Assembly: GCA_903884425.1 (NCBI GenBank)
Contig: CAISEP010000002.1
Coordinates: 186,001-250,000, forward strand
Length of the DNA: 64,000 nt
Direction: 5' to 3'
From: an uncultured Caulobacterales bacterium
GTDB taxonomy: Bacteria; Pseudomonadota; Alphaproteobacteria; Caulobacterales; Caulobacteraceae
Part shown: in pieces, positions 55,623 to 63,351 of the stretch
How the letters are laid out: the number at the start of each line of letters is the position of its first letter
Numbering within the stretch: the first letter of the stretch is position 1
Notes under the pieces: generated by a model
Told to the model about the DNA's origin: nothing
The model's database searches: none
The model's input: only the letters and a program-made list of their open reading frames with translations
Program-made: the position numbers and the translations under genes

Positions 55623-56546
55623 TCAGCCGCGGGTGCCGCGGCGCTCCCGCCACAGGATGTAGATGCCGCTGGCGGCCACGATGGCCGCCCCCAGCAACAG
55701 CCAGGCGTCCGGCCGCTCGCCCCACAGGATGAAGCCGAACGCGCTCGACCAGACCAGCTGGGTGTAGTCGAAGGGGGCCAGCACCGGCAGTGGAGCCAGC
55801 CGCACCGCCGTGGTCAGCAGCAGCTGCGCCACGCCCCCCGCCATCCCCGTGGCCACCATCACCATCAGGGTGGTCGGATCGGGGGTGATCCAGCCAAAGG
55901 GCAGGCCGGCCAGCCCGGCCACCGTGCCTGCCAGGGTGAAATAGAAGGCGATGGTCGGGCCGGACTCGCTCTTGGGCATGCCGCGGATGCTGATCATGGC
56001 ACCGGCGGTGAACAGGGCGGCCGCGAGACCGAAGGCCACTCCCAGGCTGGGCTTCACGGCCCCCGGGTGCATGGCCACCACCACGCCGGCAAAACCCACC
56101 AGCACCGCCAGCCCCCTCTGCCAGGCCACCTTCTCCCGCAGGACCACCAGGGTCAGGATGGTCATGAACAGGGGCGCGGTGAAGCCCAGCGTCGCCGAGG
56201 CCACCAGCGGCAGGGTCTTCAGCGAGGTGAAGGTGCAGACCATGGCCGTCAGGCCGACCACGGACCGCGTCAGGTGCCGCAGGGGGCGGGTCGTCTTCAG
56301 GGCCCCGAAGCCCACCGTGGTCCGGACCATGATCAGGATCGGGATGAAGGCGAACAGGTTGCGGCAGAAGATGACCTGCGACAGGGGCATCCCCGCCGCA
56401 TCCAGCCACTTCACCCCCGCCGACACCGCCGCCAGGCCGATCACCGCCAGGGTCCGAAGGCCGATGCCCAGCAGCACCTGACCCTCCGCATGGGCAGGAG
56501 GAGCCAGTTCTGCAGCCGCGATGCCCTCGTCGATCTTCGCCTTCAC
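55623..56546 (-). CDS. EamA/DMT-superfamily permease
   Basis: About 307 aa with ten predicted transmembrane segments in two EamA repeats (FCRNLFAFIPILIMVRTTVGF in the first; PVLAPFDYTQLVWSSAFGFILWGE in the second, which is the conserved DMT pattern). Probably exports a small metabolite. The start is likely GTG at 56546, 5 nt after the stop of the BVMO gene, so translation is coupled and the permease may handle the product or substrate of that oxygenase. Confidence 0.85.
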   Translation of the reverse strand: MKAKIDEGIAAAELAPPAHAEGQVLLGIGLRTLAVIGLAAVSAGVKWLDAAGMPLSQVIFCRNLFAFIPILIMVRTTVGFGALKTTRPLRHLTRSVVGLTAMVCTFTSLKTLPLVASATLGFTAPLFMTILTLVVLREKVAWQRGLAVLVGFAGVVVAMHPGAVKPSLGVAFGLAAALFTAGAMISIRGMPKSESGPTIAFYFTLAGTVAGLAGLPFGWITPDPTTLMVMVATGMAGGVAQLLLTTAVRLAPLPVLAPFDYTQLVWSSAFGFILWGERPDAWLLLGAAIVAASGIYILWRERRGTRG

Positions 56547-56551
56547 CGGGC

Positions 56552-58372
56552 TCAGCGGAATTCCAGCCCGTCGAAGGTCCCGGCGTTGCGCCACTTGTCC
56601 AGGTAGCGGAAATAGGCCACCGGCCCGGCCGGATAGCCCACATAGGACTTCGCCGCCGGTCCCCGCTCCTGCCCCTCGTTGTTGTAATAGCCCGGCGTGC
56701 ACTCGTTGGAGCCGATCAGGAGGCCGGGGCCGGACAGCAGCAGTTCCACCCAGGCGTCCTCCGCCTCCTTGGTCACCTCGATCTCCTGATGCCCGTGGGC
56801 CAGGGCGTGGGCCACCATCATGGCGATCGTCCGACCGGATTCCGTCAGGTTGTGCGGCACGTTGGAGATCAGGTTCGCCCCCTGGGTCGGCTGCACCAGG
56901 AAGGCATTGGGGAAGCCGTGCACATGGATGCCGTGCTTGGTGCGCATGCCCTCGGCCCAGTGCTCGGACAGCTTCTCGCCCCCCCGGCCCACGGCATCGA
57001 ACCCGGCCCGGCGCTCATGCTCCGTCCCCACCTCGAAGCCGGAGGCATAGATGATGCAGTCCACCGGATATTCCACCCCGGCCACGACGATGCCGGTTTC
57101 GGTGATCCGCTCCACCCCCTTGCCGTCGGTATCCAGCAGCGTGACATTGGGGTTGTTGAAGGACTGCAGATAGGCGTCGTGGAAGCAGGGGCGCTTGCAC
57201 AGCTGGCGGTACCAGGCCTTGAGCTTTTCCGCCGTCTCCCCGTCGGACACGATCTGGTTCACCCGGGCGCGGATCTCCTCCATCTTCTCGAAGTCGGAAT
57301 CCTCATAGGCCGCCAGCATGTTGGCGGGGGTCATCTGGTCCGGCGGCAGCTGCAGGATCTTCGTGCGGATGCGCCGGGACAGGTCGGTCCAGCCGTCCTG
57401 CACCAGGTCCACCTCGGCAATGCCGCCGGCCTGGTTCTCGGTGAAGTTCTCCAGCCAGCGCAGCTGCCAGCCCGGGGTGGCGATGCTGGCGAACCATTCC
57501 GGATCGATGGGGGCATTGGCCCGCACATCCACCGAGGACGGGGTCCGCTGGACCACGTAGAGCTGGCCGCAGGTCTTTGCCAAGTGCGGCACGCACTGGA
57601 TGGAGGTCGCCCCGGTGCCGATGATCGCCACCCGCTTGTCCGCCAGCTTGTCGAGGGGCGCGCCCAGGGGGTCGCCGCCGGTATAGGCATAGTCCCAGCG
57701 GCTGGTGTGGAAGGAATGGCCGCGGAAGCTGTCGATGCCGGGAATGCCCGGCAGCTTGGGCACGTGCAGCGGCCCGGTGCCCATGCCGACGAACTGGGCG
57801 GTGAAGACATCCCCCCGGTTGGTCCGGATCACCCAGACCCGGCGCGTCTCGTCCCAGTTCAGGGCCTCCACCTGGGTGTGGAACAGGGCGTTGTCATAGA
57901 GGCCGTACTGCTTCCCGATCCGCTGGCACTGGGCCAGGATCTCCGGCGCGTGGGCGTATTTCTCCGTGGGCATGTGCCCGGTTTCCTCGAGGAGCGGCAT
58001 GTAGACCAGGCTTGCCGTGTCGCACTGGGCCCCGGGATAGCGGTTCCAGTACCAGGTGCCGCCGAAGTCGCCGCCCTTCTCGATGATGCGCACGTCCTTC
58101 ACCCCCGCCTCCACCAGGCGGGCACCGGTGACCAGGCCCGCGAACCCGCCGCCGATGAAGGCGAAGGTCACATGGTCGGTCTTGGGCAGCCGCGGCTGCA
58201 GGGGCGTGTAGGGATCGTCCAGATAGTGGGAGAACCGGCCCTTGATCTGCAGGTACTGCTCGTTGCCGTCGGCGCGCAGGCGCTTGGCCCGCTCCTCCGC
58301 GTATTTCCGGCGCAGGGCCTCCTTGTCGAGGCCGCGGGTGCCAGCAGGCTGCGGGGGGTCAATCACGGTCAT
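56552..58372 (-). CDS. Baeyer-Villiger monooxygenase
   Basis: A 606-aa FAD/NADPH flavoprotein inserting oxygen next to a ketone carbonyl. First Rossmann motif IGGGFAG (73-79), the BVMO fingerprint [11 protein letters not shown] at 216-226 (FxGxxxHxxxW), and a second Rossmann motif [10 protein letters not shown]. The N-terminal extension of about 65 residues ([21 protein letters not shown]) is like phenylacetone/steroid BVMOs. The ATG at 58372 opens [11 protein letters not shown]. Three ATTATACAAT repeats lie about 115-180 bp upstream. Confidence 0.93.
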   Translation of the reverse strand: MTVIDPPQPAGTRGLDKEALRRKYAEERAKRLRADGNEQYLQIKGRFSHYLDDPYTPLQPRLPKTDHVTFAFIGGGFAGLVTGARLVEAGVKDVRIIEKGGDFGGTWYWNRYPGAQCDTASLVYMPLLEETGHMPTEKYAHAPEILAQCQRIGKQYGLYDNALFHTQVEALNWDETRRVWVIRTNRGDVFTAQFVGMGTGPLHVPKLPGIPGIDSFRGHSFHTSRWDYAYTGGDPLGAPLDKLADKRVAIIGTGATSIQCVPHLAKTCGQLYVVQRTPSSVDVRANAPIDPEWFASIATPGWQLRWLENFTENQAGGIAEVDLVQDGWTDLSRRIRTKILQLPPDQMTPANMLAAYEDSDFEKMEEIRARVNQIVSDGETAEKLKAWYRQLCKRPCFHDAYLQSFNNPNVTLLDTDGKGVERITETGIVVAGVEYPVDCIIYASGFEVGTEHERRAGFDAVGRGGEKLSEHWAEGMRTKHGIHVHGFPNAFLVQPTQGANLISNVPHNLTESGRTIAMMVAHALAHGHQEIEVTKEAEDAWVELLLSGPGLLIGSNECTPGYYNNEGQERGPAAKSYVGYPAGPVAYFRYLDKWRNAGTFDGLEFR

Positions 58373-58645
58373 GGGTGTCGTGTCCTCGCCGACGTTTCTT
58401 TTGCCCGATCTTCGCCTGCCCTCCTCCTCGCGCCAACTGAATTTTGAGTGGGAGGATGGAGAACTACCCGGAGCCCGGGCGGTCGGATTATACAATCCAG
58501 AATTATACAATTAACAAATTGATTTAATTGCGTTTTTTAGAAATTATACAATTTAATTATTCCGCCCTATAAGGCGCCGATCTGAAATTACTCCGTACAC
58601 GGAGCAAAAATTGAGTGGCCCCCGGCGTTCGCCCAAGCACGGACG
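58373..58645. other. AT-rich interval at the composition boundary
   Basis: The 273-bp gap shifts abruptly from GC-rich to AT-rich at about 58484-58560, then to the differently biased DNA of the next genes. It should contain the BVMO promoter and carries three ATTATACAAT repeats. No gene seen. Confidence 0.6.
58487..58552. repeat. Three ATTATACAAT repeats
   Basis: Identical decamers at 58487-58496, 58502-58511 and 58543-58552, starting 15 and 41 bp apart. Each is part of a short dyad (AATTATACAATT in copies 2 and 3). Probably operator sites upstream of the BVMO gene; not spaced like replication iterons and no rep gene is nearby. Confidence 0.6.
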
Positions 58646-59587
58646 CTATGATACCCCTAGGGCGACGACGACGATACCCACAATCTCTCGCTGGCGACGC
58701 GTGAAGGGATTTACGATCTGTCCGGAGAGGATTTGGTCTGGGTAGTAGTCCTCCGACCCCCGGAGTAGTCCGTCGTCAGTGTGGAAGTGGAGTTCGGTTG
58801 CGTCGCCGCGCGGACGGATCTCGGCGACTACGTGCTCAGTGAGGCCAGCGAGCTGGGTACGGACGGCGACGTGGTCGCCGACCTTGAGGGTGGCGACGGC
58901 GGCGGCGGCCGACAGCTTACGGCAGACGACAACTGACCCCTGGGGGTAGACGTGGTCCATGGATGCGTCGGCGACGCGCAGCGCGACGAGCGCCCCCGCC
59001 TTCTCACCGGGAGGCAACTCAAGAGTGACCTCCCCCAGATCGGTCGGCGCGAATTTGGGATCCATGAAGTAGCCCCGGCGGGCTTCGGCGACGACGGGAA
59101 CGGTGACGGCGGCGGCCGCGGGCGGAGGCGGCGGCGGCGGCGGCGGCGGCTCCCTCGGCGTGCGGCCGCCGCGGGTGTAGTAGCCGGGGGGCTTCCTGAT
59201 GGCTCTTGCGCTGGCGGCTGGATCCGGCACCGGGGGGGCGACGGCGGCCGGAGGGGGCACCGGAGGGGGCACCGGGGGGGGCGCTACGGCGTCAGCGGGT
59301 GCCTCCGCCGCGGCGCCGCCCACTCCGGCTCCCCCGCCGTCGTCACCACCCACCAGGAGCCACCCCACGGGGACGCCGAATGCCTTAGCGTAGACGACGA
59401 CACTCTCGCCCTTGAGCTTACGGGTCCCGTTTTCGTGGGCGTAGTAGGTGGGGGGAGAGACGCCGAGGGCGCGGGCGGCGTCGCCGGCGGTCTTGTAGCC
59501 GGCATCAAGCCGAGCCCCGCGGAGGCGGTCGCCAATTGTCTGGGGGCGGGCGCGGGCCACCGGAGGTGACTTCCTGTTTTGGCTCAC
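58646..59587 (-). CDS. Phage-type repressor: HTH plus degenerate S24/LexA-like domain
   Basis: A 313-aa protein with a GTG start. N-terminal XRE HTH at about 18-75 (RLRGARLDAGYKTAGDAARALGVSPPTYYAHENG), then a long Gly/Pro/Ala linker (about 81-165) with runs of up to ten Pro, then an S24-like domain. Ser209 sits in DASMDHVYPQGS, matching the nucleophile region. Aligning EHVVAEIRPRG with LexA EVTVKRLKKQG puts Ala where the catalytic Lys should be, so self-cleavage may be lost. An 8-bp dyad spans its start. Leu and Ala codons differ from those of genes left of 58.4 kb. Confidence 0.8.
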   Translation of the reverse strand: MSQNRKSPPVARARPQTIGDRLRGARLDAGYKTAGDAARALGVSPPTYYAHENGTRKLKGESVVVYAKAFGVPVGWLLVGGDDGGGAGVGGAAAEAPADAVAPPPVPPPVPPPAAVAPPVPDPAASARAIRKPPGYYTRGGRTPREPPPPPPPPPPAAAAVTVPVVAEARRGYFMDPKFAPTDLGEVTLELPPGEKAGALVALRVADASMDHVYPQGSVVVCRKLSAAAAVATLKVGDHVAVRTQLAGLTEHVVAEIRPRGDATELHFHTDDGLLRGSEDYYPDQILSGQIVNPFTRRQREIVGIVVVALGVS

Positions 59588-59600
59588 TGCGCGTCACCTC
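59563..59600 (-). promoter_or_regulatory. Dyad enclosing the repressor start codon and ribosome site
   Basis: GAGGTGAC (59563-59570) and GTCACCTC (59593-59600), 22 nt apart. On the mRNA the right-hand copy is the AGAGGTGAC ribosome site and the left-hand copy lies in codons 6-8, so the two could pair and hide the GTG start. It could equally be the repressor's own operator. Confidence 0.5.
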
Positions 59601-59657
59601 TGAAGTTGGGGACCCGAAGTATTCGCCGGTCTCCTTAACCGGCAGTAACCCCCGGTT

Positions 59658-59701
59658 GCGCTCCCTCTCCCTCTCCCTCTCCCTCTTCCTATCCCTATCC
59701 C
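59658..59701. repeat. CTCCCT hexanucleotide repeat upstream of the repressor gene
   Basis: About four CCCTCT units followed by degenerate TCCTATCCCTATCCC. It lies 70-115 bp upstream of the repressor start, between it and the AtuA-family gene. A similar CTCCCT run lies in the S1/P1 nuclease signal sequence. Confidence 0.7.
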
Positions 59702-59770
59702 AAGTCGGCGGCCGGCACCCCCGCCCTCCGCGGCTGCGGGACGGCGGAGCCGCCGGCTGCACCCTTCCCC

Positions 59771-61576
59771 TCAGCGGAGGAGGCGGCTGGGGACCTCGAT
59801 CTCCATGTCCAGCAGCTGCTGCGCCTTGCCCTTGGCGAGGGGATCGAGGCGGAGGCTCGAGAACTGCCCTCCCCCGAGTGACTGGATCAGGTGGAGGTTG
59901 ATCGCGTTCAAGCCCGGGAGGTCGTAGATCCGCACACTGGGGTCAGTTGCGCCCTCGAACTCGTGGGCGAAGTAGGCTCCCACGGCCTCCGGCGTCAGCG
60001 CCCTCCGGATCCAGGGGAGGAAGTCGGGCTTGCGCGCGATGACGCCGATGTTGAAGGCGTCCCCCTTGTCTCCGGAGCGCGCCCACGCGACACGGATCAG
60101 GGGCACCCGGGAGAGGCCCCGCTCAGCTGGCGGCGCGGGCGGCGGAGGCGGCCGGCGGACCCCGGCGGGGTCGTGGGGCTCCGCGGGGGGCGTCGCCGTC
60201 AGTGTGGCCGTCTGATCTCCGACGCTGACAGTGGCCGTCACCGACGACCGCGGAATGAGACAGGAGAAGACGCGGGCGACGGGCGTGATGGTGGGCGCGC
60301 CCCCGAACCAGCCGGTGGTGCCGACGCTCATGCTGGTGGTGGGCGACTGGAACTCCCGCATCATCAGGCGTAGGGCATCCGCGTCGTCGTGCTCCGCTCC
60401 GACGCGGTAGATAACTTCGCGGGTGCCTTGCGCCTCCGGCCGGGCGTTCGCGCCGTAGGTGGCCTCCGCCCCCAGGATCTCGACGCGCGTCGCCCTGAGC
60501 GGCGGCAGGTTGCGCTCCCGGAGCATGTCGCCAATGCGCTCGATGACGGCGTCAGCCTGGCGCTTGGCCTTGGCGGCGGCGTCGCGGCCGACGACGGGCA
60601 TGGCACCGATGAAGCGGAAGCCGTCTCCCCACGTCACGGTGACCTTGTAGGAACCCGTGGGGGCGTAGCCCCGGGCACCGGAGACACGGACCTCATCCGC
60701 CCCCACCCGCGCGACGGTGACGCCGGTGAAGTCGCAGACGACATCAGGGAGGGCGTAGGCTTGGGGGTCGCCGATCTCGTAGAGGATTTGCTCGGCGACT
60801 GCTGCGGGGGAGACGAGGCCGCCGGTGCCGGGGGGTTTACTGACGACGAAGTCGCCGTCGGGAAAGCACTCGACTACGGGGTAGCCGATGTGAGCCCAGT
60901 CCGGGACCTCCTCCCAGTCCGTGAAGAGGCCCCCCGTGGCCTGCGCGCCGCACTCGATCACGTGTCCCGCCAGCGACCCCGCCGCCAGGAGATCTGGCGT
61001 CTCCTCGGTCCAGCCAAACTCATACATGAGTGGCCCAAGTGTGAGGGCTGAGTCGACGACGCGACCGGTGATGACGACGTCGGCGCCGGCGGCCAGCGCC
61101 GCCGCGATGGGCGCGCCGCCGAGGTAGGCGTTGGCGCTGAAGACGGACGCCAAATCGGGGAGCGGCGCGCCGGTCTCCATCTCCGTGACGCCGATCTCGC
61201 GAAATTCGGAGAGCCGACCCACCAGGTCGTCGCCCTCGACGACGGCGATCTTGAACGAGAGCCCCGCCCGCGCGGCAATCTTCTCCATCTCCGCGCGGCA
61301 GGCGTTCGGGTTCAAGCCGCCGGCGTTGGTGATGACGCGGACGCCCCGCGCCTTGAAGTCGGCGAGGTTATCTCTCCAGACCCAGTCGGTGAAGTCTCGG
61401 GCGTAGCCCTGATCTGGCCTGGCCGCCCGCATCTGGCCGAGCGACGACATGGTGGCCTCGGCGAGGTAGTCGAGGATCATGTAGTCGAGGCGGCCGCCCC
61501 GCAGGAGCTGCGGCGCGGCGACCGAACTATCCCCCAGGAAGCCTCCCGCGCCACCAATCCGGACTGACGTCTTCAT
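59771..61576 (-). CDS. AtuA-family (acyclic terpene utilization/DUF1446) protein
   Basis: A 601-aa protein. It begins VRIGGAGGFLGDSS and continues with LDYMILDYLAEATMSSL, TNAGGLNPNACRAEMEK, DVVITGRVVDSALTLGPL and the C-terminal RVAWARSGDKGDAFNIGVIARKPDF, all typical of AtuA. AtuA is required for citronellol/geranyl-CoA catabolism in Pseudomonas; the exact reaction is unknown, and the usual atuC/F carboxylase genes are not adjacent. An internal Pro-rich linker (PPPPPAPP) precedes the C-terminal domain. The ATG at 61576 is preceded by GGGAG. Confidence 0.88.
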   Translation of the reverse strand: MKTSVRIGGAGGFLGDSSVAAPQLLRGGRLDYMILDYLAEATMSSLGQMRAARPDQGYARDFTDWVWRDNLADFKARGVRVITNAGGLNPNACRAEMEKIAARAGLSFKIAVVEGDDLVGRLSEFREIGVTEMETGAPLPDLASVFSANAYLGGAPIAAALAAGADVVITGRVVDSALTLGPLMYEFGWTEETPDLLAAGSLAGHVIECGAQATGGLFTDWEEVPDWAHIGYPVVECFPDGDFVVSKPPGTGGLVSPAAVAEQILYEIGDPQAYALPDVVCDFTGVTVARVGADEVRVSGARGYAPTGSYKVTVTWGDGFRFIGAMPVVGRDAAAKAKRQADAVIERIGDMLRERNLPPLRATRVEILGAEATYGANARPEAQGTREVIYRVGAEHDDADALRLMMREFQSPTTSMSVGTTGWFGGAPTITPVARVFSCLIPRSSVTATVSVGDQTATLTATPPAEPHDPAGVRRPPPPPAPPAERGLSRVPLIRVAWARSGDKGDAFNIGVIARKPDFLPWIRRALTPEAVGAYFAHEFEGATDPSVRIYDLPGLNAINLHLIQSLGGGQFSSLRLDPLAKGKAQQLLDMEIEVPSRLLR

Positions 61577-61765
61577 CCCACGGCGCTCCCACGTTTTTTT
61601 GGCGCTGACCTCGCCGCAGTTGCCGTGTTGACGGCGCGGCGACAACAAAGCTCTGACGGTTGGCAGTTACACACGGCCGGCCGGGTCTGCCCAGAGTTCC
61701 GCTTGCGCGGATCCTCAGAAGCTCCCGTCGTGACGCGGTCGCGCGGTTGAGTTAGGGGACACTCC

Positions 61766-62683
61766 ATGACGCGGATTACTCTCCCTCTCCCTCTCCCCCT
61801 CGCCCTCCTCATCCTCGGCGTCGCGGGCTTCCTCGCGGGGCCGTCGCGGGCGCACGCGTGGGGACAGGAGGGGCACGCCGTCACCGCGCGCATCGCCGAG
61901 CACTACCTGACGGCCAAGGTACGCGCGACCCTCGACGCCCTCCTCGCCAGCGACACGGACACCCTCACCGCGCCAGACTTCGCGAGCCGGGCGGCGTGGG
62001 CGGACCGATACCGAAATGGCCACCGGGAGACGTCACTCTGGCACTATGTCGACGTCGAGATCGACAGCCCAGACCCCGCGGGGGCGTGCTTCGGATACCC
62101 AGCGATGAGCCCCGGACAGGCCGCGAGCGCCGGCCCCGCGCGCGACTGCGTCGTGAACAAGATCGCGGAGTTTGAGGCCGAACTCCGCAACCCCGCGACG
62201 CCCGCGCCGGAGCGCCTCCTGGCGCTCAAGTTCCTCATCCACTTCATCGGGGACGTCCACCAGCCCCTCCACGCCGCCGACCACGACGACCGGGGCGGCA
62301 ACTGCGTCGCGGTGCTGACCTCGTCCGACGCCGCGCCGTCGAACCTCCACGCCTACTGGGATACAGCCGTCGTCGCGCGGCTTGGTGAGACGCCAGACGC
62401 CGTCGCCGCCAAACTCATTGCCAAGATCACACCCCGCGACGTCGCCGCCTGGACGCCCCGGGGCGAGATCACGCAGGCGGCCGTCCTCGAGTGGGCAGCG
62501 GGATCCTTGGCTGCCGCCGAGAGCTCAGCCTACGACCTCCCCGAGAGACCCAACTGCGGGGCGCACGCCGCCCCAGAACTCCTGACGCAGGCCTACCAGG
62601 AGAAGGCTGAGGCCGCCGCAGCACTCAGCCTCGAGCAGGCCGGCGTCCGCCTGGCGGCGGCTCTGAATTACGCTCTGATGTGA
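61766..62683 (+). CDS. Exported S1/P1 nuclease family protein
   Basis: A 305-aa zinc-dependent nuclease. Signal peptide of about 31 residues with LPLPLPLALLILG; the mature protein would begin at Trp32 (WGQEGH), whose free amino group and side residues bind zinc in this family. Also present: HYVDVE, FIGDVHQPLHAADHDDRGGN and NLHAYWD, i.e. the full set of His/Asp ligands. Cleaves single-stranded DNA/RNA and 3' phosphates. Leucine is mostly CTC here, unlike the CTG-rich genes left of 58 kb. Confidence 0.92.
   Translation: MTRITLPLPLPLALLILGVAGFLAGPSRAHAWGQEGHAVTARIAEHYLTAKVRATLDALLASDTDTLTAPDFASRAAWADRYRNGHRETSLWHYVDVEIDSPDPAGACFGYPAMSPGQAASAGPARDCVVNKIAEFEAELRNPATPAPERLLALKFLIHFIGDVHQPLHAADHDDRGGNCVAVLTSSDAAPSNLHAYWDTAVVARLGETPDAVAAKLIAKITPRDVAAWTPRGEITQAAVLEWAAGSLAAAESSAYDLPERPNCGAHAAPELLTQAYQEKAEAAAALSLEQAGVRLAAALNYALM
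61780..61807. repeat. CTCCCT repeat in the nuclease signal sequence
   Basis: About four CTCCCT-like units encode the alternating Leu-Pro of the signal peptide (residues 6-13). Six-base units keep the frame, so copy-number change would alter the length of the hydrophobic core. Confidence 0.65.
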
Positions 62684-63015
62684 CATAGATCCTCGGACGA
62701 CGAACATGAGGCTCCGACGTTCGAAGCTTTCCGGGCGCGCCACTCATCCACGCGTCGTCGGAGACGTCGCGGCTTCACTGTTGACGCGCCACCTCGCTTC
62801 ATCCCGGTTGACGTCGCGCCAAGAGCAAAGAAGACCGAGCGCACCTAGGCGATCAGCCGTGTCCGCCATCTGGCACTGGATGTGTCACATCCCAATTATC
62901 GAACCGCGCCAGCCATGGACTTTTGGCCCAATATGACTTACGTATAAGCCTCAATACGATTTATGACTTACACATAAGTCTATTATAGGGTGGAGCGGTC
63001 AGGAGGTAGGTCGCT
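62684..63015. other. 332-bp interval before the HipB/HipA pair
   Basis: The left part (62684-62930) shows no convincing gene. The right part (62931-63015) is AT-rich and holds twin operators, a TATTAT -10-like element at 62981-62986 and an AGGAGG ribosome site at about 63000-63005. Confidence 0.5.
62932..62978 (+). promoter_or_regulatory. Twin operator sites upstream of hipB
   Basis: TATGACTTACGTATAAG (62932-62948) and TATGACTTACACATAAG (62962-62978), 30 bp apart (three helical turns). Each has a CTTA-N4-TAAG dyad. They precede a TATTAT -10 element and are the expected layout for HipB-type autorepression. Confidence 0.65.
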
Positions 63016-63351
63016 ATGGAGCGGGTCACGCGCACATACTCCCGCTACGGACGGGAGGCCGTTAGGTTGCTCGGGCAACGGATCCGCATCAGCCGTCTGG
63101 AGCGGAAACTCAGCGTTGTCGAGTTGGCGGAGCGGGTCGGCGTTTCACGCGACATGATGCGGCGGATCGAGTTGGGCGACCCGCGCTGCGCCATAGGCAT
63201 TGCCTTCGAGGCCGCCTCAGTGGTGGGCGTAACCCTCTTTGAGGACGATCGCGACAGACTGACTACACGGCTTGCGCAGCAAGATGAAAAGCTTCGCCTC
63301 CTCCCGAAGGCGATCCACAAGGCACGGAAGGCGGTGAAGGATGACTTCTGA
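63016..63351 (+). CDS. HipB-like XRE antitoxin/regulator
   Basis: A 111-aa HTH protein: RIRISRLERKLSVVELAERVGVSRDMMRRIELGDPRCAIGIAFEAASVVGVTLF is the DNA-binding part (about 22-75), followed by a basic helical tail (LLPKAIHKARKAVKDDF). AGGAGG upstream of the ATG. Its end overlaps the hipA-like start by 11 nt. In HipBA modules the antitoxin binds the kinase toxin and represses the operon. Confidence 0.88.
   Translation: MERVTRTYSRYGREAVRLLGQRIRISRLERKLSVVELAERVGVSRDMMRRIELGDPRCAIGIAFEAASVVGVTLFEDDRDRLTTRLAQQDEKLRLLPKAIHKARKAVKDDF

Noticed and set aside
58487-58552. ATTATACAAT repeats considered as plasmid iterons or an origin
   Set aside because: Only three unevenly spaced copies, no DnaA-box cluster and no replication gene nearby.
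59505-59762. 85-residue frame with an alternating Arg/Glu run
   Set aside because: It is the CTCCCT repeat read on the other strand, overlapping the repressor start; no ribosome site or similarity.
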